From contig NZ_JAEF01000006.1 of assembly GCF_000518765.1 (NCBI RefSeq), positions 310,001-374,000 of the forward strand: a DNA stretch of 64,000 bases. The letters run 5' to 3'. Below are positions 18,207-26,744 of the stretch, piece after piece; position 1 is the stretch's first letter; each line of letters opens with the position of its first letter. This DNA is from Ruminococcus flavefaciens ATCC 19208 (lineage in GTDB: Bacteria > Bacillota > Clostridia > Oscillospirales > Ruminococcaceae). Made by a program: the position numbers and the translations under genes. Under the pieces are notes generated by a model, which did no database searches, was not told the origin of the DNA, and saw nothing but the letters and a program-made list of their open reading frames with translations.

Positions 18207-19070
18207 TTATTTTAATATTGCTTTTCCTCCAAAATATGCAAGTACAAGTATACCGAGGATGATTCGATACCAGCCAAACACCTTGAAATCATGCTTTTTG
18301 ATATAATCCATGAGAAACTTGATAACGAAAACCGATACTAAGAATGCAACTGCCATGCCAATCAGAAGAACCGCGAGTTCACTGCCTGTAAAATCAAATC
18401 CGAACTTTATAAGCTTCAGCAGACTTGCGCCGAACATAACAGGAACTGCAAGGTAGAATGTGAATTCAGCAGCTACAGTACGTGAAACACCGATAAGAAG
18501 TGCACCGACTATAGTAGCACCTGAACGCGATGTACCCGGGAAAATTGCAGCGATAAGCTGAAAAATGCCAATAATAAATGCAGCTTTGTATGTAAGCACA
18601 GCAATTGTATTTATTTTTGCTTTTCTGTCTTTGTTCCAGTTTTCAACAATAATAAACGCTACACCGAATACAATAAGTGCGATAGCAACAGTCCAAGGAT
18701 TGTAAAAATGCTTATCTACCCAATCCTCAGTGACGTAACCTATAGCAGCAGCCGGAACACAGGCAACAAGGACTTTGAACCACATCTGGAATATGTCTGT
18801 TTTTACCATCTGTCCGAAAGGTGATTTGTTCAGCGGATGCTGATTGTTTTTCTTTCCGAAAGGCCAAAGCTTATGCCAGAATATAACAACTACAGCCATT
18901 ATTGCGCCCAACTGGATAACAACATCGAACATTTCTTTGAATTCATCGGATTTATCCAGTTTAAGAAACTCTCCGACGAGAATAAGGTGACCTGTACTGC
19001 TTATAGGAAGCCATTCTGTGATGCCTTCCACAATACCAAGTATTATTGTTTTGATTATCTCCCAAATCAT
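18207..19070 (-). CDS. uppP: Undecaprenyl-diphosphatase UppP (BacA)
   Basis: Integral membrane phosphatase that recycles undecaprenyl pyrophosphate for peptidoglycan synthesis; overproduction gives bacitracin resistance. Near the N-terminus is the family signature GIVEGITEWLPISSTGH with the catalytic Glu and the (E/Q)xxxE-like pattern. The second signature, PGTSRSGATI, contains the essential Arg. About eight hydrophobic segments; 287 residues is normal. It has its own promoter and is convergent with the YdbC-like gene. Confidence 0.95.
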   Translation of the reverse strand: MIWEIIKTIILGIVEGITEWLPISSTGHLILVGEFLKLDKSDEFKEMFDVVIQLGAIMAVVVIFWHKLWPFGKKNNQHPLNKSPFGQMVKTDIFQMWFKVLVACVPAAAIGYVTEDWVDKHFYNPWTVAIALIVFGVAFIIVENWNKDRKAKINTIAVLTYKAAFIIGIFQLIAAIFPGTSRSGATIVGALLIGVSRTVAAEFTFYLAVPVMFGASLLKLIKFGFDFTGSELAVLLIGMAVAFLVSVFVIKFLMDYIKKHDFKVFGWYRIILGILVLAYFGGKAILK

Positions 19071-19105
19071 TGTGTATGTTTCCTTTCATATAAAATACAG
19101 ATGAT

Positions 19106-19134
19106 ATTATAACATATTTGGGTTTGTGTGTCAA
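19106..19134 (-). promoter_or_regulatory. Promoter of uppP
   Basis: Minus strand perfect TTGACA (19134-19129), 17-nt spacer, perfect TATAAT (19111-19106). The -35 overlaps the stop codon of the upstream Crp/Fnr gene. Confidence 0.85.
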
Positions 19135-19799
19135 ATATCGGAATCGTGATTTCTGAAAAGCTTGAATTTCCTTTTTGATATAGTAAGTATTCCTGATCTT
19201 TTTAATCTTGTTATCTCACGCTGGAGCGCACTTCGGTTAACACATAGATAATCCGATAAAGCAGTGGTAGAAAAAGGAATTTGCGGAGCTTTTCCCTTTG
19301 GCGTCTTTTCTTCGATAATGCTCAGACAACTGATAAGCTTATCTTCGATAGTGCGCTGACTAAGCACCTCAATTCTTTCATTGAGAGATATTGCTTTTTC
19401 TGACATGAGCTCCAGCAGATTTTCAACGACTTTTGAGTGACACTGACAAGCGTTCTCGCATCTTTTGGTAATTTCAGACCTTCTCACAAACATTATCACG
19501 CAGTCAGTTTCGGCGATTATCTCGATACTGCTTCGCTGTGAAGCTGTAAATGTAAAATAAACTCCGAATACACTTTGCTCCTCAAGTGATTCCAGTATTG
19601 ATCTTACACCGTTTATATCGTATCTTACCATTACAGCGGTACCATTTAGTACGATACCGAGCTTATCCGGATTATCGGAATAATCCATTATCCTTCCGCC
19701 GGCTTTGAATTTTTTTATTTCAGCGTTGAAACAGTCGATCATTCGATGGCAATCATCTTGATCTATACCTTTAAATAATATGTTATTTTCAGGTAACAT
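19131..19799 (-). CDS. Crp/Fnr-family transcriptional regulator
   Basis: 222 residues from ATG 19799, which has AAGGAG 6-7 nt upstream. The longer frame adds an unsupported N-terminus. A cyclic-nucleotide-binding-like sensor domain (about 10-125) is joined by a long helix to a winged helix-turn-helix (TTALSDYLCVNRSALQREITRLKRSGIL). Six cysteines lie in the sensor half (17, 23, 100, 114, 118, 120), including a tight C-x3-C-x-C group. A metal cluster or redox sensing is therefore possible, though the pattern is not that of E. coli FNR. A perfect 7-bp palindrome lies in its own 5' leader and at the -41.5 position of the divergent rubrerythrin operon. Confidence 0.85.
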   Translation of the reverse strand: MLPENNILFKGIDQDDCHRMIDCFNAEIKKFKAGGRIMDYSDNPDKLGIVLNGTAVMVRYDINGVRSILESLEEQSVFGVYFTFTASQRSSIEIIAETDCVIMFVRRSEITKRCENACQCHSKVVENLLELMSEKAISLNERIEVLSQRTIEDKLISCLSIIEEKTPKGKAPQIPFSTTALSDYLCVNRSALQREITRLKRSGILTISKRKFKLFRNHDSDI

Positions 19800-19814
19800 A
19801 AAAAACTCCTTCTG

Positions 19815-19830
19815 TGTTGCATTTGCAACA
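19815..19830. promoter_or_regulatory. Palindromic operator TGTTGCA-N2-TGCAACA
   Basis: Perfect inverted repeat TGTTGCATTTGCAACA between the regulator gene and the rubrerythrin operon. For the rightward promoter its centre (19822.5) lies 41.5 nt before the predicted start (about 19864), the class II activator position of Crp/Fnr proteins. For the leftward regulator gene it lies about 18 nt after the predicted start (about 19841), where binding should repress. Confidence 0.7.
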
Positions 19831-19857
19831 GATTTTTCTTTTACATTATGATACAAT
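19829..19857 (+). promoter_or_regulatory. Rightward promoter with a poor -35, probably activator-dependent
   Basis: TACAAT at 19852-19857 is a fair -10, but the hexamer 17 nt upstream (CAGATT, 19829-19834) is a poor -35. This fits a promoter that needs an activator bound at 19815-19830. Confidence 0.55.
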
Positions 19858-19876
19858 ATATTCAGACAAATGTCAA
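19848..19876 (-). promoter_or_regulatory. Leftward promoter of the Crp/Fnr-family gene
   Basis: Minus strand TTGACA (19876-19871), 17-nt spacer, TATCAT (19853-19848). Its -10 overlaps the -10 of the rightward promoter by two bases, so the two promoters should exclude each other. Confidence 0.7.
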
Positions 19877-19901
19877 TACTATTCTAACGGAGGTCATTAC
19901 A

Positions 19902-20168
19902 ATGAAGGTAAATGTTATAGGTGAACAGCTTTCACAGGACGAGATCAACGCATACATTGATTATGGCAAGAAGAAATACAGTGACAGAGAAATTCTCGGA
20001 ATGACTGTAAAGACAGACGGTGACTACGTCGATCTCCAGTATGATTTTGCAAAAGATATCCCTTTTGACAGAATAAGAAGGATCACAGGATATCTTGTGG
20101 GTACTCTTGATCGTTTCAACGACGGAAAACGTGCTGAAGAGCGTGACAGAGTAAAGCATTCTGTATAA
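19902..20168 (+). CDS. Small protein resembling the C-terminal tail of anaerobic ribonucleotide reductase
   Basis: 88 residues from ATG 19902 behind ACGGAGG. The C-terminal stretch DRIRRITGYLVGTLDRFNDGKRAEERDRVKH resembles the RVTGYL...RFN.GK.AE..DR.H tail of class III ribonucleotide reductase NrdD. It has no Cys zinc site and no catalytic domain. Proteins of this type are often automatically named anaerobic ribonucleoside-triphosphate reductase, which overstates what they are. It is co-transcribed with rubrerythrin (67 nt apart), suggesting a role under oxygen stress. Function unknown. Confidence 0.75.
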   Translation: MKVNVIGEQLSQDEINAYIDYGKKKYSDREILGMTVKTDGDYVDLQYDFAKDIPFDRIRRITGYLVGTLDRFNDGKRAEERDRVKHSV

Positions 20169-20235
20169 TCGTCTGTTACTGCGGTGAAATCACTGTTTGC
20201 AGACTTTTAATATAAAAATAACGGAGGTAATTAAC

Positions 20236-20787
20236 ATGAAAACATACGTATGTCCTATTTGCGGTTACGTTCACGAAGGAGATGCACCACCTGAAAAATG
20301 TCCACAGTGCGGAGTTCCGGGTTCAAAGTTCATTGAAAAGGAAAAAGGAGAAAAGCTTGTTTTTGCTTGTGAGCATGAGCTTGGAGTTGCCAAGGCTGTA
20401 ACAGATAATGAAATAATCGAGGGACTTCGTTCAAACTTCAATGGCGAATGTACAGAAGTTGGTATGTATCTTGCAATGGCAAGAGTAGCATATAGAGAAG
20501 GCTATGCCGAGATCGGAGCTTATTGGGAAAAGGCTGCTTACGAAGAAGCAGAGCACGCAGCAAAGTTTGCTGAGCTTCTCGGTGAAGTTCTTTCAGCTTC
20601 AACAAAGGAAAATCTTGAAAAGAGAGTTGCTGCTGAGCACGGTGCTACAGAAGGAAAGCTCAAGCTTGCAAAAAGAGCAAAGGAGCTCAATCTTGACGCT
20701 ATTCATGATACAGTTCACGAAATGGCAAAAGATGAAGCTCGTCACGGTAAAGCATTTGAAGGGCTTCTCAAGAGATATTTCGGTTAA
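20236..20787 (+). CDS. rbr: Reverse rubrerythrin (rubredoxin domain first)
   Basis: 183 residues from ATG 20236 behind ACGGAGG. An N-terminal rubredoxin-like iron site (CPIC and CPQC, residues 5-23) precedes a ferritin-like four-helix di-iron domain. The ligands are the Glu of [10 protein letters not shown], the EEAEH motif, and the E-x2-H of DEARHGK. The order is reversed relative to classical rubrerythrin, as in the clostridial peroxide reductases (revRbr). It reduces hydrogen peroxide with electrons from NADH via small carriers. Expression probably depends on the divergent Crp/Fnr-family regulator. Confidence 0.92.
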   Translation: MKTYVCPICGYVHEGDAPPEKCPQCGVPGSKFIEKEKGEKLVFACEHELGVAKAVTDNEIIEGLRSNFNGECTEVGMYLAMARVAYREGYAEIGAYWEKAAYEEAEHAAKFAELLGEVLSASTKENLEKRVAAEHGATEGKLKLAKRAKELNLDAIHDTVHEMAKDEARHGKAFEGLLKRYFG

Positions 20788-20795
20788 TAAATATA

Positions 20796-20829
20796 AAAAA
20801 CTGACGTTGCATATGCCTCGTCAGTTTTT
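20796..20829 (+). terminator. Terminator between rubrerythrin and the CotH-dockerin gene
   Basis: AAAAACTGACG, 12-nt loop, CGTCAGTTTTT: 11-bp stem with U tract; usable from both sides. Confidence 0.85.
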
Positions 20830-20834
20830 CTTTT

Positions 20835-23459
20835 TTATTTCAGCAGTTCTTTGCGGAGACAAAGAAGATCGAATACATCAACTGTATCATCTTGATTCAT
20901 GTCAGCAAGCAGGAACTGCATTTTTGTGAAGCTCTCTTTACCGTGCAGATATTTGCTCATTATAAGCAGATCAGCTACGTTTATCGTTCCGTCCATATCA
21001 GTATCTCCGTACTGATACTCCTTCATTTTGAAGCTGCAAACCAGAGAGAGTGCCTTATCAGCAGTGACGGTTATTGTATCGGAATCAGAATTAACCGCTC
21101 CCGACCAGCCATCAAAAGTATAACCTTCGGCAGGTTTTGCAGTAAGAGTTATTTCCTTTCCGCTTTCAAATAAGCCTGCCCATGTCTTATTAGATAATTC
21201 AGTGTCAACTGAGTTAACAGAAATAATGCCGCTTCCGTCAACTTCTACAGTTATGAAGTTTTTTTCATTTGATATACCGAGGTAATTCCGCATATTTTCA
21301 ATGGCATAGTCCCCACGTTTTTGAAAGTAGGTACGCATTAATTCAAATTCATCATGATAATAGCTCTTCTGCTCGGACAGGAAGCTTTCAATATCAGAAG
21401 CAGGAGTGCCATTATACCAGCGCCAAGCAGTCATGGTGATATAGTTCATGTACTTTTCTTCCTCAGCGTTTATCTCAGATACCATTTTTGACGGCTCGAA
21501 TACCGAATAAGCATATGAATAGAATCTTTCCGCAAATTTTTGCTTAAATTCGGGATTTTCAAGAAGCTTTGTAAATATCACCGTTGGTATAGCGTCTTTA
21601 ACTTCGTCCATTTTCCGGAAGCTGTCGTGTTGATACGACTCAACTCCGCCGAAGTCCTCATACGCAAGTCCTACCGAGTAATCATAATCAAATGAACCGA
21701 ATCTCCATTTTCCATCGCTGTAGGGATTGCCGTCTATTGCTTCACCGTTGTATCTCCACATGAAGTAATTGTAGTTTGGCCAGTCCCATGTGTCGATATA
21801 CAGACCTGTGCAGTAACTTTCTATAAGGCTGTCAATATCAACTACAGATTTGACATAATCATAGTTTTCAGCGACAGAAAGATCGTTATCACGGCAAAAA
21901 ACTCCGAGATGCTGGATATTTCGAGGTTCATCATCCGGACCTTCCTCAAGCTCTCCGTTTTTATATATAGTGACATTTTCTGAAGGTACACCATAATTGG
22001 ACTGTATGTAGTAATCCGAGGTCTTTTCGGTTATCTCGTACATTCCCCAAAGCTCTCCATCGATGAAAAGCATACATCTGTCGCTGTCATATGTAGCGAG
22101 TGCAGGTATATCTTGAAGTGCAGAATGAACTATACGTTCTCTCAGTCTGTCAACCCATGTAACCGCTCTGAGACCGAAGGAATCGTAACGCTTTATTATT
22201 TTTCCGTCAGCAGCGGAATAGTTATCGTCTATAAGCTTATAGTCAAGCTTGGAATCACCGTACTTGCTCCTTGCAAATACATTGAAGCTTTTTGCCTGAC
22301 TGTTTCTTGTGGAAGCGCCTCTTATGCGTATTCCAATTTTCTGTGAAAAGCCAATTGCTCCGTCTTTGAAATATGTAAGATCAGCCTCTCGCTCCCACTC
22401 CTTTCCGCTTGAAAAGAAATTTGCGATGCTTGCATCAATATCATTCTCGGGATTTTCCAGCCAGTCAAGGTACTGCTGACCTGCAACATATATCCCCTTA
22501 TCCTTGTCGAACAGATTTGCAGGATCGGTAACAAGAGATACTACAGGTATTCCCGAATAATATCTGAGCTTTTCATCGTTCATTACAAAGAAAGTCTTTG
22601 TAATAACCCTGCTGAAGGTATTGTCCGATGACTTTGCAGCTGCTCTTACAACGGTCGCCTTGTCGAATTTCTCGGGATTTGCTTCGTATACCTGTGAAAG
22701 TCTTGTTGAGTAAGGACTGTCATCCACCTGCTGGTACTTGCTGTAAACGTTTTCTTCGATGCTTCTGTCATACATTTGTATAGCTTCTGTGTAAGGCTTG
22801 GCAGTTTCCGAGGTTGTCGGGTCTGAGCCGTCAAGAGTGTAATAAACTATATCCGATGCATTTGCGGTTATAGTAAGCTCCTTTACGTCGTTTTCACTGT
22901 AGAAGCCTGATTCCAGAGAAAATACAGGCTCAGCAGGTGTAGATATATTCTCTGCGGCAGGTGTTGGGGCCATTACCGAATAGCTTCCGTCAGATGAACG
23001 TCCGTATGTGGTATCCTCGGAAAGTGAAGGAACTTCGAGCTTCTGCAGCAAATTCCCGTCAGAGGATGAAAGAAAGACAGTCTCACCCGATTTGCTGAGC
23101 GAAAAGCCTGTGTTCAGCTCAGAAGTCTCGCCTTCTTCTTTATTTGATACTACCAGAAGATACTCGCCCTGCTTTATAACAGTACCCGTCGGGAAAATAT
23201 ACTTCATCGGTTTATCTTCATTTTCAGACAGACCAAAGCCGGACAGGTCGATATCAGAATTGCCGCCGTTATAAAGTTCTATCCAGTCGGAGGCTCTTCC
23301 AAGACTGTCAGTGAAGCAGTTTTTATTCTGAGTGCATACTTCATTTATATAAAGCCCCCCCTGAGCCTGTTCAGCCATAGAAATAGGCACACCCGAATAC
23401 ATTGCGGGCACCACGAGCATGGCTGCTGCAAGGCTGCCCATTTTTTTTATCAAGTTCAT
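20835..23459 (-). CDS. Secreted CotH protein with lamin-tail domain and dockerin
   Basis: 874 residues from ATG 23459 (GAGAGGG site). A signal peptide (about 1-30) precedes a lamin-tail domain (GGLYINEVCTQNKN to SSDG, about 33-165), a chitobiase-C-like domain (YYTLDGSDPTTSE), and a CotH domain (about 300-650; PVVSLVTDP, IRIRGASTRNSQAKSFNVFARSKYG, ELWGMYEITEK, RFGSFDYDYSVG). An InlB-like Gly-rich repeat follows (GYTFDGWSGAV). The type I dockerin has two calcium segments (GDTDMDGTINVADLL and ADMNQDDTVDVFDLL). CotH proteins are atypical kinases; in rumen cellulosomes they occur as dockerin-bearing scaffolding partners of unclear role. Convergent with rubrerythrin and divergent from another dockerin gene. 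Confidence 0.9.
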   Translation of the reverse strand: MNLIKKMGSLAAAMLVVPAMYSGVPISMAEQAQGGLYINEVCTQNKNCFTDSLGRASDWIELYNGGNSDIDLSGFGLSENEDKPMKYIFPTGTVIKQGEYLLVVSNKEEGETSELNTGFSLSKSGETVFLSSSDGNLLQKLEVPSLSEDTTYGRSSDGSYSVMAPTPAAENISTPAEPVFSLESGFYSENDVKELTITANASDIVYYTLDGSDPTTSETAKPYTEAIQMYDRSIEENVYSKYQQVDDSPYSTRLSQVYEANPEKFDKATVVRAAAKSSDNTFSRVITKTFFVMNDEKLRYYSGIPVVSLVTDPANLFDKDKGIYVAGQQYLDWLENPENDIDASIANFFSSGKEWEREADLTYFKDGAIGFSQKIGIRIRGASTRNSQAKSFNVFARSKYGDSKLDYKLIDDNYSAADGKIIKRYDSFGLRAVTWVDRLRERIVHSALQDIPALATYDSDRCMLFIDGELWGMYEITEKTSDYYIQSNYGVPSENVTIYKNGELEEGPDDEPRNIQHLGVFCRDNDLSVAENYDYVKSVVDIDSLIESYCTGLYIDTWDWPNYNYFMWRYNGEAIDGNPYSDGKWRFGSFDYDYSVGLAYEDFGGVESYQHDSFRKMDEVKDAIPTVIFTKLLENPEFKQKFAERFYSYAYSVFEPSKMVSEINAEEEKYMNYITMTAWRWYNGTPASDIESFLSEQKSYYHDEFELMRTYFQKRGDYAIENMRNYLGISNEKNFITVEVDGSGIISVNSVDTELSNKTWAGLFESGKEITLTAKPAEGYTFDGWSGAVNSDSDTITVTADKALSLVCSFKMKEYQYGDTDMDGTINVADLLIMSKYLHGKESFTKMQFLLADMNQDDTVDVFDLLCLRKELLK

Positions 23460-23493
23460 AAAAATCCCTCTCAATGTATTTAATAACAAACTG

Positions 23494-23522
23494 ATTATAG
23501 CACATACCTCAGCGGAATTCAA
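23494..23522 (-). promoter_or_regulatory. Promoter of the CotH-dockerin gene
   Basis: Minus strand TTGAAT (23522-23517), 17-nt spacer, TATAAT (23499-23494). Predicted start near 23487, about 28 nt before the chosen ATG at 23459. This supports rejecting the upstream in-frame ATG at 23522. Confidence 0.7.
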
Positions 23523-23658
23523 TCCTTTTTTTCAATCTATACACATTTATATTGAAAAATTTTAGTTTTGTGTTGTGCCTTTTAATTATATACAGGATAG
23601 CTTTTTATAAATTATATTGTTTAATACTGAAGGCTCACAATAATAATTTAGCAAAAAA

Positions 23659-23676
23659 TGTGTAGAAATCAACACA
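23659..23676. promoter_or_regulatory. Imperfect palindrome over the -35 of the GH11-like dockerin gene
   Basis: TGTGTAGA-AA-TCAACACA, 7 of 8 paired positions. It overlaps the weak -35 region in front of a TATAAT at 23686-23691. It may be a repressor operator; no regulator is identified. Confidence 0.35.
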
Positions 23677-23785
23677 TAAAAATGATATAATTAATAAAAA
23701 ATTGTGGAAAAGGGGAGCAGTGAAGCTTTATTACAAGATTCTCTGCTCAGATTAGCTGACCAAAACATAAAAAGGAGGAATTTAA

Positions 23786-26332
23786 ATGAAACTAAAAAGA
23801 ATATTATCTGCTCTTACAGCTGCTGCAATAGCTGTACCATGTATGTGCATTCCGTCGGTATCGGCGATAAGCTCGCAAAATTCTTCTACAGCAACGCATG
23901 AAGAGCCTCTGACGTATATTCCTGATTTTCCTGAGGAGATACTTAAAGAATTTGATATAAACTGGACAGGTCTGGCTTCTAATGTATTCTGCGACAACAC
24001 AACCTTTGCCACTGACTTTTCTTATAACGAATTTCTGTATGACGGCGGCTACGCTCTGTACTGCACTCAGAGCTTCGGAAATTACCTGGGCTATGTTTTT
24101 AGATGGCATGACTGCAACTCATACAAGGCATATCAGTCAGCCGATTTTCCTCTTTCAGACTATACCGAAAACATGAATCTCAGACTTAATTTGCATTTGG
24201 ATACTGAGATTAAAGAAAGCGGTGATTTCTATTTAGGACCACTTCTGGAGCTAAACGACGAACAAGACGAGCTATTTATTATAGAGCAATTCTCTGCCGA
24301 ATCGGTATTTCCTCAAAATGAACTGATTGGTTCCTACACTGCTGACGGAAAGGAATACGATCTTTACAAGCAGGAACGCAGCTTCAAGGATATATCTCCC
24401 ATGCGTTACTATGCGGTTAATAAAGGAGGACTCAGAAATGAAGTTGCTCCCGATGAACATCCCCACGAAGAGTATTCTTTAAGTGTGTCCGAGCACCTCA
24501 CAAATCTTAAAAGTATTGCCGGAACAGATATCAGACTGAATAAATACGGTATCCTTTGCGAAGGAAACGGCGGTATCGGATTTGGATTTTATAACGCAAG
24601 TCTGAGTAATGATTTTTACCCATTGCCTGAAGAAAAGCTTTCTTTTAACGAAAACGGTGACCCTGTAACTTACCAAAATGAGCTTATGAAAAATCTGGAC
24701 GGTTACAGGTATTCATTACAGACCAGTGACTCGGGCTATCCGTACACTCAGGACGAAGTTGGACGCTATCATATTACTTCACATGAAAATAATTCCTTCA
24801 TTACTCCAAAAAGAAACGGTACTCTCTCTGCAACTGTATCAGACGGTATTTTCGGAACAGTCTCTTCAGGCAAGGAGTTTGACGGTAAAACTCCGCTTCT
24901 TGCTAAAGATTACCGTCTGGACTATGAATATTCCGTAAAAAAGAGCGAACCCACTGAAATTGCCGATGATGAGGAGGAAGTATATGATTCATCACCTGCC
25001 GCAGCAGCATCTGTATGGACTATTGAACCGTATGTAAAACTCAACTATCAGGAAAGCACAAATATTGACAAGGAGTGCATCCACTATTTTGGGACTGTTG
25101 AAACAGACGGCGAAATTTATGATATATACCAAACGGATGTCTATGAAATGGATATGGAACCACTTGGCTTCGATGATAAACAAGATTTTAATTCATACCT
25201 CTTTGTTCATGTAAACAAGGAAGAAAATATCAGCAAAGAAGTTAAAAAGGGTTCGTTCCCGATAACAAAGCTTGTAAAGGCTGCAAAAGCCTATGGCATA
25301 GAAGTCGGAAACATTGCACGAATAGATCTTAATATCCACCTGCGCGGCGAATATACTATGGATATACTCAAAAATGATATTACAGTCAATGAGTTTTCAC
25401 CAACTGAGCCGGATAATAACAGCAGTATATATGTTGATGTTTCAAAAAGCAGCAATGTAGTCAAAATTGATCCGTATACTTTCAAGGCTATTACAACCGG
25501 ATATATGTATGGCTACGAAAACGGCTGTTTTTCAGCATATTCTAACGGAAGTCACGAGGCGGAATATACTGCCGGAATTCAGAAGTCAAATGACGGCAGA
25601 CATCGCTTGGATCCTGACAAGGTAACAAAAGCATACTACAAGATTGAGAAAGAATTTAATGAATGCTATCAGGTAAATTACAAAATTACATCAGAATATA
25701 ACAGCATATATAAGACAATAAATATTATTGAAAACAGCAAGAACTATGCTATAGAATGGAATTTAGGGTCTTATATGGTAGGAATGCTTCGTTCTCCTGA
25801 AGAACCTGCTCCTGAATTAATAAAAACTTATACATCAGGCGGGCATACGTATGATCTTTACAAGGAAAGTGTTGCATACAGCGGCTGTTTTAATACAAAT
25901 TACTACGATACATATGTCAGTGTAAGACAGGATCAGGAAGAAGGAGACGTTCTGGAAGGCTGTATTGACTTCCAAGATCATCTTAATAAGATTGAAGAAG
26001 GTATAATTGATAAACTTAATGTATCAAGTATCTCCCTGGAAGTCAGTGCAGTGAATGAGATCGGATCGGTCAAAGCACTCAAAAATGATATATTTTTTGA
26101 TACATTAGATGTTCCGTGGACTATCGTAGGAGACTTCAACGACGATCTGTGTGTAGATTCTCTTGACGTTGTCGCTGCAAAGAAAGCGCTTCTGAGTGAA
26201 AAATCCGAAGAAAATTCATATTATCCGGCTTATAAGGATATAAACCGCAACGGTACTTTTGATATAGCCGATATTGTTATGCTTCAGGAATATGTACTCG
26301 GAAAGATCAAGTCCTTCCCTGATATTTACTAA
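23786..26332 (+). CDS. Secreted dockerin protein with three GH11-like modules
   Basis: 848 residues from ATG 23786 (AAGGAGG site). The signal peptide ends near SVSA (27). A C-terminal type I dockerin (about 780-840) has segments VGDFNDDLCVDSLDVV and KDINRNGTFDIADIV. The rest holds three related units (about 65-285, 300-540, 560-772). Each carries a (D/G)G-x2-YD(L/I)Y motif (188, 441, 685) followed by a YYAV/YVSVRQ-type strand, like the thumb region of family 11 xylanases. E162 and E259 in unit 1, and E414 and E522 in unit 2, fall where the GH11 nucleophile and acid/base would be; unit 3 appears to lack the first. The similarity is distant and read by eye. A non-catalytic glycan-binding role is equally possible. 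Confidence 0.72.
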   Translation: MKLKRILSALTAAAIAVPCMCIPSVSAISSQNSSTATHEEPLTYIPDFPEEILKEFDINWTGLASNVFCDNTTFATDFSYNEFLYDGGYALYCTQSFGNYLGYVFRWHDCNSYKAYQSADFPLSDYTENMNLRLNLHLDTEIKESGDFYLGPLLELNDEQDELFIIEQFSAESVFPQNELIGSYTADGKEYDLYKQERSFKDISPMRYYAVNKGGLRNEVAPDEHPHEEYSLSVSEHLTNLKSIAGTDIRLNKYGILCEGNGGIGFGFYNASLSNDFYPLPEEKLSFNENGDPVTYQNELMKNLDGYRYSLQTSDSGYPYTQDEVGRYHITSHENNSFITPKRNGTLSATVSDGIFGTVSSGKEFDGKTPLLAKDYRLDYEYSVKKSEPTEIADDEEEVYDSSPAAAASVWTIEPYVKLNYQESTNIDKECIHYFGTVETDGEIYDIYQTDVYEMDMEPLGFDDKQDFNSYLFVHVNKEENISKEVKKGSFPITKLVKAAKAYGIEVGNIARIDLNIHLRGEYTMDILKNDITVNEFSPTEPDNNSSIYVDVSKSSNVVKIDPYTFKAITTGYMYGYENGCFSAYSNGSHEAEYTAGIQKSNDGRHRLDPDKVTKAYYKIEKEFNECYQVNYKITSEYNSIYKTINIIENSKNYAIEWNLGSYMVGMLRSPEEPAPELIKTYTSGGHTYDLYKESVAYSGCFNTNYYDTYVSVRQDQEEGDVLEGCIDFQDHLNKIEEGIIDKLNVSSISLEVSAVNEIGSVKALKNDIFFDTLDVPWTIVGDFNDDLCVDSLDVVAAKKALLSEKSEENSYYPAYKDINRNGTFDIADIVMLQEYVLGKIKSFPDIY

Positions 26333-26351
26333 TAATAATAACGTAAGTATT

Positions 26352-26383
26352 TGAGCCGTCCAAAATATGGACGGCTCATTTTT
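26352..26383 (+). terminator. Terminator after the GH11-like dockerin gene
   Basis: TGAGCCGTCC, 7-nt loop, GGACGGCTCA followed by TTTTT: a 10-bp stem 20 nt after the stop codon. Confidence 0.85.
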
Positions 26384-26446
26384 ACTAATTTCATTAATTT
26401 TTAATGTAATACTTGAAGTTAGCAGTAAAAGTAAAACAAACGAAAA

Positions 26447-26483
26447 ATGCCGATATTTCAAAGCTTCATTGAAATACCGGCAT
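26447..26483 (-). terminator. Terminator downstream of tRNA-Lys
   Basis: On the minus strand ATGCCGGTATTTCAA and TTGAAATATCGGCAT form a 15-bp stem with one mismatch or wobble. It is followed by TTTTTCGTTTGTTTT and lies just past the 3' end of the minus-strand tRNA. Confidence 0.75.
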
Positions 26484-26492
26484 AAATAAAAG

Positions 26493-26568
26493 TGGTGAGA
26501 CATGAGGGATTTGAACCCTCGACCCTACGCTTAAAAGGCGTATGCTCTACCGACTGAGCTAATGTCTC
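26493..26568 (-). tRNA. tRNA-Lys (anticodon UUU)
   Basis: 76 nt including an encoded CCA. Acceptor GAGACAT pairs with ATGTCTC. The D arm has GCTC and GAGC, the anticodon loop is CTTTTAA with anticodon TTT, and the T arm is GAGGG TTCAAAT CCCTC. The discriminator is A. All arms pair. Confidence 0.95.
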
Positions 26569-26696
26569 ACAACAAAATTAATTATATCAAATTTTCAAAA
26601 AGTTGTCAAGCGTTTTTTTGTATTTTTATGTAAAGGCTAATTAATCGAACTTAATAATATTTTTTTGGTACAAAACGACGTTTTTTTGTTTGGCGC

Positions 26697-26725
26697 TTGA
26701 CTTTTTTTACTCTACATGATATAAT
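26697..26725 (+). promoter_or_regulatory. Promoter of tRNA-Arg
   Basis: TTGACT (26697-26702), 17-nt spacer, TATAAT (26720-26725). Predicted start about 13 nt before the tRNA. Confidence 0.8.
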
Positions 26726-26744
26726 ATTTAAGTCGTCAAGTGAT

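Noticed and set aside
19902..20168. Full anaerobic ribonucleotide reductase
   Set aside because: Only a tail-like segment of 88 residues is present; the catalytic domain and zinc cysteines are absent.
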